This document shows, piece by piece, positions 27,017-35,747 of a DNA stretch of 38,844 bases. The position numbers and the translations under genes are program-made. Source of the stretch: DATLNF01 sp046590575. Lineage in GTDB: Bacteria; Actinomycetota; Actinomycetes; BP-191. Position 1 is the first letter of the stretch, and every line of letters begins with the position of its first letter. The DNA lies in contig JBKJUS010000096.1 of assembly GCA_046590575.1 (NCBI GenBank), forward strand, positions 1-38,844. The letters are read 5' to 3'. The notes beneath the pieces are model-generated. The model saw nothing but the letters and a program-made list of their open reading frames with translations, was not told the origin of the DNA and did no database searches.

Positions 27017-27889
27017 CTAGGCGGTGCGGGCGATCGCTTCGGCGAGGAAACCGGCGATCTCCTCGGCCACCCGCTCGGGGCGGTCCTCCGGGAGCAGGTG
27101 GCCGGCGTCAGGCACCGGCACCCAACACGCGCCGGGGATCTCAGCGGCCAGCCGTCGGCCGTACGCCGGGCCGTGCCATACGTCCTCGTCGCCCCACAGC
27201 ACCAACGTCGGTGGCGGCTCGACCGTCATGAGCCGCAGGGTCGCTTCGATCGTCGGTGGGTCCAGCGCCCGGACCAGCGAGAGCATTCCGCGAGAGCCGT
27301 CACGGGTCAGCAGGGTTGCCGCATAGCGGTCGAGCACAGCGCCGTCGATCTCACCTGACGCCAGCCCACGACCGAGCTGTCGCTCGAGGTAGTGGCGACC
27401 GAGGCCGGGGACGAGCCGCAGCAGTGCGGTCTGTGCCTCCCCGAGCACCGGGGCGATCAGAGCGCTGATCGCGGCCACCGGCCACACGTCAGCGTGCAGC
27501 GGCGCGTCGACGAGGACGAGTGCGGCGACCCGGTCGGGCGCGAGCGCCGTCAGGTGCACCGCAGCGGCGCCCCCGAGGTCATGCCCGACCAACGCGACCC
27601 GCTCGAGCTCGAGGTCGTCGAGCAGGGACAGGAGCAGCCCGGCCTGGCTGGCCATGTCGTATCGACCGCGGGCCGGCCGCTCGGAGGATCCGAGGCCGAG
27701 TAAGTCGACGGCGTACGTGCGGTGGGTGTGCTCGAGGTCGCGTTGAACGTCGCGCCAGAGGTAGGAGGTCGTCGGGATGCCGTGCAGGAAGAGCACCGGC
27801 AGGCCGGGCCCCGCGCCGTGGTGGACGACGTGCAGGCGTACGCCGTCGATCAGGTGGTCTGCCCCGGGCAGGGGGTGCACGTCGCGCAT
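27017..27889 (-). CDS. Alpha/beta hydrolase with Asp nucleophile
   Basis: Hydrolase of 290 residues. The oxyanion region is HGIPTTSYLWRDV (36-48), close to haloalkane dehalogenase and epoxide hydrolase sequences. The nucleophile elbow is GHDLGG with Asp104. A later acid is in WGDEDVW and the catalytic histidine is His264 in DAGHLLPEDRPE. Haloalkane dehalogenases and epoxide hydrolases have Trp after the nucleophile (GHDWG); here it is Leu, so I do not assign either. The ATG at 27889 has GAGAGGGG seven bases upstream. It is divergent from ilvA and convergent with the ROK gene. Confidence 0.88.
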   Translation of the reverse strand: MRDVHPLPGADHLIDGVRLHVVHHGAGPGLPVLFLHGIPTTSYLWRDVQRDLEHTHRTYAVDLLGLGSSERPARGRYDMASQAGLLLSLLDDLELERVALVGHDLGGAAAVHLTALAPDRVAALVLVDAPLHADVWPVAAISALIAPVLGEAQTALLRLVPGLGRHYLERQLGRGLASGEIDGAVLDRYAATLLTRDGSRGMLSLVRALDPPTIEATLRLMTVEPPPTLVLWGDEDVWHGPAYGRRLAAEIPGACWVPVPDAGHLLPEDRPERVAEEIAGFLAEAIARTA

Positions 27890-27950
27890 CGTCAGGCCCC
27901 TCTCGCGTGGCTGCGGGTGGTGACCGTACCGCCGGTGCGAGGATGCCCGC

Positions 27951-29180
27951 ATGAGCACCGGAACGATCGACCCAAACCTGGTGTCGATCGAGGAGATCCG
28001 CGCCGCCAGCGAGCTGTTGCGCGATGTGGCCGTCGTGACTCCAGTCGAAGGTTCCCGGCCGCTGTCGCGCAAGGTCGGCGGCGAGGTGCTGCTCAAGTGC
28101 GAAAACCTGCAGCGCACCGGCTCGTTCAAGATCCGCGGGGCGTACGTCCGGATCGCCCGGCTCACCGATGAGCAGCGGGAGTGTGGCGTGGTGGCGGCGA
28201 GTGCGGGCAACCACGCCCAGGGCGTCGCACTGGCTGCGTCGCTCACCGGCGCCAAGTCGATGATCTTCATGCCGACCGGCGCCCCGTTGCCCAAGATCGA
28301 GGCGACCAAGGCCTACGGCGCGCAGATCGAGCTGACTGGCCTGACCGTGGACGATGCTCTCGTCGTGGCGCAGGCCTACGCCGATTCCCACGGCGCGATC
28401 TTGATCCACCCCTTCGACCACCGCGACGTCATCGCCGGACAGGGCACGGTCGGCCTGGAGATCGCTGCGCAGGTCCCGCAGGCGCGGACGATTGTCGTCT
28501 GCACCGGTGGCGGCGGTCTCGTCTCGGGCGTCGCCGCCGCCGTGAAGGCCCTGATGCCCAACGTCCGAGTGGTGGCCGTGCAGGCGGAAACGGCCGCGGC
28601 GTTTCCGCCATCGCTCGCGGCCGGCCGACCCGTCGCGCTGGAGAGCATGGCGACGATCGCCGACGGCATCGCTGTCGCGCGGCCCGGTGACCTCACCCTG
28701 GCCCACGTCGCTGCACTCGTCGACGACGTCGTCACTGTGTCCGAGGAGGCGCTGTCCCGAGCGCTGCTGCTGTGTCTGGAACGGGCCAAGCTCGTGGTCG
28801 AGCCGGCCGGCGCGGCCGCGGTCGCGGCGATCAACGAGTCGCCGTCGTCGTTCGAGCCGCCGGTCGTCGCCGTCCTCAGCGGCGGCAACATGGACCCGGT
28901 GCTGCTGATGAGGGTGATTCGGCACGGCATGATCGCCGCCGGGCGCTACCTGTCGTTTCGGCTGCGGATCCCGGACCGCCCTGGCGAGCTGGCCCGGCTG
29001 CTGGGCCTGCTGGCGGAGGCAGGGGCCAATGTCCTTGACGTCGAGCACCAGCGCACCGGCCCCAAGCTGCACCTCGACGAGGTCGAGGTCGCCCTCCAGC
29101 TCGAGACCCGCGGCCCGGACCACTGCGACGAGGTGCTGGCCTGGCTCCGGCGTACCGGCTACCCCCTCCACTTCGGCTGA
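27951..29180 (+). CDS. ilvA: Threonine ammonia-lyase with ACT domain
   Basis: PLP enzyme deaminating threonine to 2-oxobutanoate, the first step towards isoleucine; 409 residues. The PLP lysine is Lys60 in GSFKIRGAY, with SAGNHAQGVA and the glycine-rich GGGGLVSG loop. One C-terminal ACT domain (about 330-405) starts at FRLRIPDRPGELARLLG. This medium form with a single ACT is common in actinomycetes. It resembles the TIGR01127 group, which can be either biosynthetic or catabolic. ATG 27951 has GAGGA upstream. The palindromic element follows 15 bp after the stop. Confidence 0.92.
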   Translation: MSTGTIDPNLVSIEEIRAASELLRDVAVVTPVEGSRPLSRKVGGEVLLKCENLQRTGSFKIRGAYVRIARLTDEQRECGVVAASAGNHAQGVALAASLTGAKSMIFMPTGAPLPKIEATKAYGAQIELTGLTVDDALVVAQAYADSHGAILIHPFDHRDVIAGQGTVGLEIAAQVPQARTIVVCTGGGGLVSGVAAAVKALMPNVRVVAVQAETAAAFPPSLAAGRPVALESMATIADGIAVARPGDLTLAHVAALVDDVVTVSEEALSRALLLCLERAKLVVEPAGAAAVAAINESPSSFEPPVVAVLSGGNMDPVLLMRVIRHGMIAAGRYLSFRLRIPDRPGELARLLGLLAEAGANVLDVEHQRTGPKLHLDEVEVALQLETRGPDHCDEVLAWLRRTGYPLHFG

Positions 29181-29272
29181 CCCCTCCCTCCCCCCCTCGA
29201 CTTCACCCACTAAAACCACCGGTTCGGCCCCATGCCGGCCCGTTTCGGGTGGTTTTAGTGGGTGAAGTCGAG
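29181..29272. repeat. Palindromic intergenic element, copy 2, with C-rich flank
   Basis: Perfect 25-nt arms at 29196-29220 and 29248-29272 enclose a 27-nt loop. The left flank (29181-29196) is a C-rich tract that on the minus strand is the G-rich flank of copy 1. In reverse complement the arms match copy 1 almost exactly, and about 15 of 27 loop positions agree. It lies after ilvA and 86 bp before the M14 operon start. It could end ilvA transcription or act in regulation of the operon. Confidence 0.88.
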
Positions 29273-29357
29273 ATTGCCGGCGAGTTCGCGCGGGGCAGGA
29301 GACGGGCGTCAAACGGCGAAAGGGGACGTAATGCCCGCATCTGTAGGAGGCCCCACC

Positions 29358-31676
29358 GTGCGTCGTACCGTCCTGACCCTTGCTGTCGCCACGCTTACTG
29401 TCGGTCTCCTCGCTGGCCCGGCGCTCGCGACACCGGTCTGCACCGACGGCTACAAGGGCGGAGCGCCGTTGGCTGCCTGCGGCAACCGGATCTTCCCCGA
29501 GGCAGCCAACTCCCAGGCCTACATCCAGTACTCCGCCAACCCGGCCGGTTTCCGCGAGTTTCAGCACGGCGTGGAGTTCCTGGCGCAGAAGTACCCCCGC
29601 TGGGTCTCCGTGTTCTCCCTGTCCAGCAAGTACGGCGAGCTGGCTAAGAGCGTCGGGGCTGACGGCATCCGCCCCGGCGAGCAGGGCGACACGGGAGACG
29701 GCCGCGACATCTTCGTGATCAAGTTGACCGACCACCAGAAGCCGGACGCCGGCAAGGAGACGCTCTTCTTCTCATTGTCGGTGCACGGCAACGAGCGGGG
29801 TGGGTTCGAGGGCGGCATGCGCGCGGCAGAGGATCTCGCGATGGCCGCGGAGAACGGTGGCACCATCGTCGACGGCGTCGACAACTACGCATCCGGCACG
29901 GGCGCGACCCCGCAGTTCCACGAGTACGAGGTGGCAGACGTTCTGGCTAAGGAGGTCGTCTACCTCTCCACCTTCAACCCGGACGGCTGGGCGGTTGGCG
30001 ACATTGTCGGCGGGCGCCCGTTGCCGTTCGCTCGCGCCAACGGGGCCGGTACCGACCTCAACCGGCAGATGCCCGGTAAGGGCAGTGTCAACATCAGCCG
30101 CGACCCGATGACCGAGCCGGAAGCGGTCTTCGGCGTCAAGGCGATGCGCGCAGCCGCCGACGCCGGCATCGGCAAGCTGCTGGCCTACGGCGCCGACATC
30201 CACGGCGAGCTGGCGAGTCGGGCCTACGTGGACATCATGTATCCGGCCGGCCAGTTCGACTCGGTGAAACACCGTCAGCTGATGGCTATCGCCGAACGCA
30301 CCAAGTCGGTCATCGACGAGACGCTCTACGGCGGCATCCAGAACGAGATCGAGGAGGCCACCGGCGGCAATGACCGCGAAGGCGTCGAGGAGATCGTCCC
30401 GGTGCCGGGCAACACGATCCCGACCATGCCGGCCCACTGGGCGACCGTGTGGGACACGCTGGGCTACACCGACACCGGGTTCATCGGCGACTACCTGGCG
30501 ACCGACCTCGCCGTCACCGGCATGGACTACGAGATCTTCCTCAACCACACCGTGCCGGACAAGACCTGGAACGTCTACCTGCAGGAGAACCACATCAACG
30601 CCTCGCGGGCGATCATCAAGACCGCGATGGCCTACGCGCTGACCCAGGCGCAGGACTTCAACACCAAGAACGTCGTCCTCGACACCGGTGGTCAGGCGGG
30701 CTATGTCCTCAACCCGGACCGGGTCACTGACAAGGACAAGAACGGCCCGGGCTCGGGCTTCAGTGCGGAGAGCGCCAACGGCACGAAGATCAAGCAGGTG
30801 CCCTACGACGTCAGCAACATGGACTTCTTCACCGAGACCAGCAAGTACATGCCCAAGCCGTTCGCGCCGCTCTCCTCGGCCGACATCGCCAATGACCCGA
30901 AGATCCTGGACCAGCTCGACACCCTGGTGCTCGCCGATGTGAAGATCCCGCGTGACGCCCAGAACCGTCCCGTGAACTCGGCGAAGTACTACGCCAACCT
31001 CAAGAGCTGGGTCGAGCGCGGCGGCAACCTGGTGCTGACCGACCGGGCGGTGCATGTCGCCGGCGACCTCGGCGTGCTGCCGGCTGACGCCATCACCGAC
31101 ACCACCGTCTACCAGCCCAACGCAACGAGCATCGACTTCGAGCACCCCATCGCCCGCGGCCTCCGCGGAAACGCCAAGCAGCTGGTCGAGGCGCCCATCC
31201 TGGGTTACGGCATCGGCACCGACGCGTCGCCGATGACTGTCGTCAACACCGCCGCGCTGACCGATGCCGGCGGTGCGGTGGTGGGCCACATCGAGAAGGG
31301 GACTGGCGAGGACACCAGCGTCGCCTCGCTGGGCGAGCTGACGCTGGGCAAGGGCCTCATCCGGTTGATCGGTGGCGCGCTGCCCATGCCGAGCGAGGAG
31401 CTCGACCACCGCTACGGCCTGCGCAGCTACGGCCTGACGTACAGCGGTCTGTTCATCATGGAGAACGTGATCCGGTACGACGCAGCCGGTCTCGGCGCGG
31501 CAGCGCCCCGGGGCTTCAAGCCGGTCCGGCCGGCCCCCGCCCCGCGGCCCGCTTCGGTGCGCCCGGGGCCCCTTCCGGCGACCGGTGCGGGCTGGGAGAT
31601 GGCCCTGGTCGGCGGCGCCTTCCTGGTGCTCGCGATGCGGCTGCGTCGCCGTCGGGCACTGGGTCGCATCGCGTAA
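29358..31676 (+). CDS. Secreted M14 zinc carboxypeptidase-like protein with LPATG anchor
   Basis: Protein of 772 residues. GTG 29358 is chosen because AGGAGG lies seven bases upstream and a signal peptide follows at once (LTLAVATLTVGLLAGPALA). The M14 domain (about 50-470) has the zinc ligands His143-x2-Glu146 (SVHGNERGG) and His282 (DIHGE), with DLNRQ for substrate binding and Glu392 (DYEIFLNH) as probable catalytic acid. Then a Rossmann-like domain (about 540-640, LKSWVERGGNLVLTD) occurs, a Pro-rich wall stretch, LPATG at 739-743, a helix and an Arg-rich tail. It should be attached to the wall by a sortase that is not in this window. It likely trims peptides at the cell surface. First gene of a four-gene operon. 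Confidence 0.9.
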   Translation: MRRTVLTLAVATLTVGLLAGPALATPVCTDGYKGGAPLAACGNRIFPEAANSQAYIQYSANPAGFREFQHGVEFLAQKYPRWVSVFSLSSKYGELAKSVGADGIRPGEQGDTGDGRDIFVIKLTDHQKPDAGKETLFFSLSVHGNERGGFEGGMRAAEDLAMAAENGGTIVDGVDNYASGTGATPQFHEYEVADVLAKEVVYLSTFNPDGWAVGDIVGGRPLPFARANGAGTDLNRQMPGKGSVNISRDPMTEPEAVFGVKAMRAAADAGIGKLLAYGADIHGELASRAYVDIMYPAGQFDSVKHRQLMAIAERTKSVIDETLYGGIQNEIEEATGGNDREGVEEIVPVPGNTIPTMPAHWATVWDTLGYTDTGFIGDYLATDLAVTGMDYEIFLNHTVPDKTWNVYLQENHINASRAIIKTAMAYALTQAQDFNTKNVVLDTGGQAGYVLNPDRVTDKDKNGPGSGFSAESANGTKIKQVPYDVSNMDFFTETSKYMPKPFAPLSSADIANDPKILDQLDTLVLADVKIPRDAQNRPVNSAKYYANLKSWVERGGNLVLTDRAVHVAGDLGVLPADAITDTTVYQPNATSIDFEHPIARGLRGNAKQLVEAPILGYGIGTDASPMTVVNTAALTDAGGAVVGHIEKGTGEDTSVASLGELTLGKGLIRLIGGALPMPSEELDHRYGLRSYGLTYSGLFIMENVIRYDAAGLGAAAPRGFKPVRPAPAPRPASVRPGPLPATGAGWEMALVGGAFLVLAMRLRRRRALGRIA

Positions 31677-31685
31677 CGTGGGGAC

Positions 31686-32690
31686 ATGACCGAGTCCACA
31701 CTCGAGGCGTCGCCGGCATCTCCGGCGGCGCCTCGCCGGCGTCGCGAACTGCCCACGTTGGAGCTGCTCGCGTTCACGCTCGTGATGGCGGGGGTGCTGC
31801 AGCCGAGACTGGTCGGCCTATTCGACTCGCCGGCGCTGCAGACCTGGACGACGATCTTCGTGTCGATCTCGATCCAGGCGTTGCCCTTCCTGGTTCTCGG
31901 AGTGACGATCAGCGGGCTGATCGCGGCGTTTGTGCCCCCGTCGTTTTTCGCCAGGGTGCTGCCCGACCGTCCCATCTTCGCCGTACCTGCAGCCGGCCTG
32001 GCGGGTGTCGTCCTACCCGGCTGTGAATGCGGCTCGGTGCCGATCGCCGGACGTCTGGTCGCTCGTGGCGTCGCCCCGGCCGCCGCGTTCGCCTTCCTCC
32101 TCTCGGCGCCCGCGATCAACCCGGTCGTGCTGGTTGCGACCGCGGTGGCCTTCCCAGGGCGCCCCGAGGTCGTGGTGGCGAGGTTCGTCGCGTCCCTGAT
32201 CACCGCCGTCGTCGTCGGCTGGCTTTGGATGGCGTTCGGCAAGGCCCCGTGGATCACCAAGCGTGCGGCTGAGGCCGATCCGGACGCGTCGCGCTGGGAG
32301 GTCTTCCGGGCCTCCGCCGGACATGACTTCCTGCACGCCGGCGGCTACCTCGTCGTGGGCGGGATCACCGCGGCCACCCTGAACGTCACCGTTCCTGAGT
32401 CCGTGCTCGACTCTCTCGCCGGCAATGGCGTGGTCGCAGTCATCACGCTGTCGGTGCTTGCGGTGATGCTGGCGATCTGCTCGGAAGCCGACGCCTTCGT
32501 GGCCGCCAGCCTCAGCAACTTCTCGTTGACTGCGAGGCTCGCCTTCATGACCGTCGGGCCGATGGTTGACGTCAAGCTCATCGCCCTGCAGGTCGGCACG
32601 TTCGGCAGATCGTTCGCTCTCCGTTTCGCGCCGGTGACTTTCGTCGTCGCGGTTCTCACCAGTGTTGTCATCGGAAGTTGGCTGTTGTGA
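31686..32690 (+). CDS. UPF0718 (DUF318) metal permease
   Basis: Membrane protein of 334 residues with about eight to nine helices. It carries LPGCECGSVPIAGRL with Cys113 and Cys115, the signature of the UPF0718/SO_0444 permease group, which is linked to copper or zinc transport. A second conserved segment is CSEADAFVAASL. It starts nine bases after the M14 gene stop and ends ten bases before the TIGR03943 gene. Relatives in Bacillus (YcgR) pair with a TIGR03943 partner (YcgQ) and have been placed in Zur-type regulons. No Zur box is visible here. Metal and direction of transport are unknown. Confidence 0.9.
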   Translation: MTESTLEASPASPAAPRRRRELPTLELLAFTLVMAGVLQPRLVGLFDSPALQTWTTIFVSISIQALPFLVLGVTISGLIAAFVPPSFFARVLPDRPIFAVPAAGLAGVVLPGCECGSVPIAGRLVARGVAPAAAFAFLLSAPAINPVVLVATAVAFPGRPEVVVARFVASLITAVVVGWLWMAFGKAPWITKRAAEADPDASRWEVFRASAGHDFLHAGGYLVVGGITAATLNVTVPESVLDSLAGNGVVAVITLSVLAVMLAICSEADAFVAASLSNFSLTARLAFMTVGPMVDVKLIALQVGTFGRSFALRFAPVTFVVAVLTSVVIGSWLL

Positions 32691-32700
32691 AGAGGTCCTT

Positions 32701-33441
32701 ATGAGCAAGGAAACGCAGAACGCGATCATGGTGCTGGTAGGTGTTGCCGCACTGCGGCTCGGCCTCACTGACGCCCACCTGCGCTACGTGAAGCCGGCTC
32801 TCGGACCCTGGCTCGTCGTCGCAGGAGGGCTGCTCGTGCTCCTTGGCGGCTATGCCCTCGTCCAAGGGACGCGTCGCGCGACAGGGGAGGGCGCCATCGA
32901 CCTGCACGACGGCGACGGACTCGCGCACGACCACCACGGGCCGTCGATCGCCTGGTTGCTGACGCTGCCCGTGCTCGCGATCTTCCTCATCGCCCCGGCG
33001 CCGCTCGGTTCCTACGCCGCGCAGCGCAACAGCACCCGGCTCGAGGCGCCCCGAGCGAAGTTCCCCCGGCTGCCCGATGAGGTGCGTGGCGCGGTGCCGC
33101 TCACCCTGCGGGAGTTCAACCTGCGCACGTTCTTCGATGACGACAAGTCGCTCGAGGGCAAGACCGTGCGGCTCACTGGCTTCGCCACGCCGCACGGCAC
33201 CAACGAGGTCTTTCTCACTCGGTTCATCCTCAGCTGCTGCGCCGCTGACGGGCGACCGATCAAGGTGGCGATGAAGGGCCTTACTGGACCTCGCCCGAGC
33301 GCCGACCAGTGGCTCGAGGTCGAGGGCACCTGGGAGGAGCCCGCTGCAGCCGCCAAGGAGAAGGCGCTGATCGGTGAGGCCGCAGTCCTCGTCGTCTCCT
33401 CTATGAAGCCGGTCACCGCGCCGTCCCAGACCTACGAGTAG
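32701..33441 (+). CDS. TIGR03943 family membrane protein, permease partner
   Basis: Protein of 246 residues with helices at about 7-20, 35-56 and 82-103. A His/Asp-rich loop (HDGDGLAHDHHG, 69-80) lies between helices 2 and 3, and Cys179-Cys180 sit in FILSCCAADGRP, the best-conserved site of the family. The C-terminal half is an extracytoplasmic or cytoplasmic beta-rich domain. Family members are almost always next to a UPF0718 permease, as here. The His-rich loop and double Cys suggest metal capture. ATG 32701 follows the permease by ten bases. Confidence 0.9.
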   Translation: MSKETQNAIMVLVGVAALRLGLTDAHLRYVKPALGPWLVVAGGLLVLLGGYALVQGTRRATGEGAIDLHDGDGLAHDHHGPSIAWLLTLPVLAIFLIAPAPLGSYAAQRNSTRLEAPRAKFPRLPDEVRGAVPLTLREFNLRTFFDDDKSLEGKTVRLTGFATPHGTNEVFLTRFILSCCAADGRPIKVAMKGLTGPRPSADQWLEVEGTWEEPAAAAKEKALIGEAAVLVVSSMKPVTAPSQTYE

Positions 33442-33457
33442 TCCCACGGGGGATGCC

Positions 33458-35533
33458 ATGTCGATTCACACCCGCACTCGCGCTGCGCTGCTGTCTGCGG
33501 CGGTGGCTGCGACCGCCATCGTGCCGTTCGCGGCATCGTCGTACGCCGGCCCGGTGAAGTGCGCTGAGGGAGATGTCTCACCGGACGGCCGGGTGTTCCC
33601 CGAGCCACTCGTCAGCAACACTTTCGTTGCCTTCGACGAGTTCGAGTGCGCGATCCGACACCTCGAGTCGAAGTTCCCGGACCGCATCCAGGTGACGTCG
33701 ATCGGCAAGAGCCAGGGCGGTAGCGAGATCTACGACATCGTCCTGACCAACGAGAAGGTGACGACGCCGAAGCAGAAGCTGCTCATCGTCAACTCCATCC
33801 ACGGCAATGAGCCCGGTGGCCGCGAGGGCGGCATGAGGGTGATCGAAGACTGGGTCGACCCGCGCTTCGATGGCGAGGCCGACTGGGTCGTCGACGGACT
33901 GAACAACTTCGTCGTACACAACATCTTCCCCAACCCTGACGGCTGGGTCGCTGGCGATATCGCCTCCGACGAGCAGGGTGCGGGTGTGCTTGCGGCCCGG
34001 GGTAATGACAACGGGCGCGACCTCAACCGGCAGTTCCCGGTCACCGGCTACATCTACGAGCCCAACGGCACGCTGCAGGAGGCGGAGAGCAAAGCTGTGA
34101 TGGCGAAACTCTTCGACAAGAAGGGCTGGTATCTGGGCACCGACAACCACGGCCAGGGTCCGGACACGTACGGCGCTGCCGGCCTGCAGATCGTCGGCCA
34201 GTTCGACTTCCAGAAGTCGGAGACGCTCGCGCGTTACGCCGACGCGATCAGCGATGCCTTCGCCGAGAACAACGTGCTGTCGTCGTTGGAGACGCTGAAC
34301 AACGCCACCGGGCAGGACCTCGGTGCCTACCACTGGGGCACCCTCTACGACATGCTCGGCTACTCCGCGTCGGGCTCGATGATCGACTACTACAACACCG
34401 CCGACGGCCTCGACGGCACCGGCTACGCGACCGAGCTGACGGCCGGCAACGAGGTCAACCTCGCCGCCTGGCCGCGACCGCTCGCCCAGCTCTGGGTCGA
34501 CCTGATCCGCGCCATCAACGACACGATGCTCAAGCAAGCGCTGATCAAGCAGCGCTACGCCTTCCCGGTCGGCGGCTCGGTGGGCTACGTCTTCGACCCA
34601 GAGATCATCCGAGACGACGACGCCAACAAGGCAGGACCGGAGGACACGGGCCCGCTGCAGAAGCCGTATGCGGTCACCCGGATGAAGTTCTTCACCGACC
34701 TCAACCGGTACGCCGACCGTTCGCTCACGTCGGTCCGAGTGGGCGACATCGTGGCGAGCGGCGGCCGGACCCTCGACCGGTTCGACTCGCTCGTCCTCGC
34801 CGACGACGCGATGCCCGAGGCGGCCAACGCGGACGCCTACTTCGCGGCCATCAAGGCGTGGGTCGAACGTGGCGGCAACCTGGTCGTCACCGACGCTGCA
34901 GCGCCGGCGATGCAGTCCATCGGCCTGCTGCCCAACGACGAGGATGTCGTCCGGATGGATGGCCAGTACGTCGGCTCGGTCGAGTTCGCCACTCGCGACC
35001 ACCCGCTCGCGAAGGGGCTGCGCGGCGTCGCGCGACAGACCTACGACTCGGTCCCGATCGGATTCGCATTTCCACCGGCCGGCTCGAACTGCCCCAACTG
35101 GTCGGTATCCACGGCTGCCTGGGAGGCCGTCGGTGGGGAGGTCGTCGGCCACCTCGCCACCGGTGCGGCGACGCCGCCAGACGCCACGCGCACGACGTAC
35201 GGCCAGGCCAAGATGGGCGACGGGATGGTGCGTTTCATCGGTGCGCTGCTGCCGCAGCCGACCGAGGCCTTCCTACATCCCTACGGCCTGCAGAACTACG
35301 CGGTCACCTATACCGGCTACACCCTGCTCCAGAACTCCCTCGACTACGACGCCCCGGGTCTCGGCGGTGCGGCTGCTGCTCCCCGTCCGGCGCCCGCGCC
35401 CGCCCCGGCGCCCGCGCCTGCACCGAGGCCGGCTCCGCTTCCTGCCACCGGCGCCCCGCTGCTGCCCGTCGTCCTGGCCCTGCTGCTCACCGGGATCGCG
35501 ACCGCCGCCGCCGTACGCCGCCGCGCCGCCTAG
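33458..35533 (+). CDS. Second secreted M14 carboxypeptidase-like protein with LPATG anchor
   Basis: Paralogue of the first M14 gene in this operon; 691 residues. The signal peptide is at 1-30 (ending SSYAG). Zinc ligands are His115-x2-Glu118 (SIHGNEPGG) and His231 (DNHGQGP). DLNRQ follows at 188-192, and Glu326 (YATELTAGN) takes the catalytic position. The Rossmann-like domain (IKAWVERGGNLVVTD) is conserved. A Pro-Ala repeat tract precedes LPATG at 661-665, a helix and an Arg tail. It starts 16 bases after the TIGR03943 stop. Divergence of the catalytic-site sequence from the first copy (TELTAGN versus YEIFLNH) suggests a different peptide preference. Confidence 0.9.
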   Translation: MSIHTRTRAALLSAAVAATAIVPFAASSYAGPVKCAEGDVSPDGRVFPEPLVSNTFVAFDEFECAIRHLESKFPDRIQVTSIGKSQGGSEIYDIVLTNEKVTTPKQKLLIVNSIHGNEPGGREGGMRVIEDWVDPRFDGEADWVVDGLNNFVVHNIFPNPDGWVAGDIASDEQGAGVLAARGNDNGRDLNRQFPVTGYIYEPNGTLQEAESKAVMAKLFDKKGWYLGTDNHGQGPDTYGAAGLQIVGQFDFQKSETLARYADAISDAFAENNVLSSLETLNNATGQDLGAYHWGTLYDMLGYSASGSMIDYYNTADGLDGTGYATELTAGNEVNLAAWPRPLAQLWVDLIRAINDTMLKQALIKQRYAFPVGGSVGYVFDPEIIRDDDANKAGPEDTGPLQKPYAVTRMKFFTDLNRYADRSLTSVRVGDIVASGGRTLDRFDSLVLADDAMPEAANADAYFAAIKAWVERGGNLVVTDAAAPAMQSIGLLPNDEDVVRMDGQYVGSVEFATRDHPLAKGLRGVARQTYDSVPIGFAFPPAGSNCPNWSVSTAAWEAVGGEVVGHLATGAATPPDATRTTYGQAKMGDGMVRFIGALLPQPTEAFLHPYGLQNYAVTYTGYTLLQNSLDYDAPGLGGAAAAPRPAPAPAPAPAPAPRPAPLPATGAPLLPVVLALLLTGIATAAAVRRRAA

Positions 35534-35538
35534 CGCGA

Positions 35539-35696
35539 ACCCCCGAGAGCCGCGTTACCCCGCCGACCGTCCGGCGTTTCCCCGGCCGACCCCCGAGAGC
35601 CGCGTTACCCCGCCGACCGTCCGGCGTTTCCCGCGGGCTAACTCCAACCGGTCGGGTTTTCCTTGCGGGAATCGCCGGACGGTTGAGGCCGGGGCA
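35539..35696. repeat. 44-bp direct repeat with inverted partial copy
   Basis: A 44-bp sequence starting ACCCCCGAGAGCCGCGTTAC occurs at 35539-35582 and again at 35589-35632, a 50-bp period. The last 19 bases of the second copy region (35616-35634) are then inverted at 35665-35683 with one mismatch, across a 30-nt loop. Weaker pairing extends both arms outward to about 35696. It lies between convergent genes and could act as a strong terminator or be a mobile repeat. Confidence 0.85.
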
Positions 35697-35747
35697 ACAG
35701 ACAGTGGGGGCCGGTGCGAAGGGGAGCGGGGTGGGCGGGCGTGGACG

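Noticed and set aside
29331..29357. ATG 29331 as start of the first M14 gene
   Set aside because: AGGAGG lies correctly before GTG 29358 and the signal peptide begins there; the ATG has no well-placed site.
29273..29357. A Zur-type box before the M14/permease operon
   Set aside because: I looked for an AT-rich palindrome of the TGAAAATnATTTTCA kind and found none.
27579..29735. A 718-residue minus-strand open frame opposite ilvA
   Set aside because: It is a high-GC shadow of ilvA and the M14 gene with no family motif.
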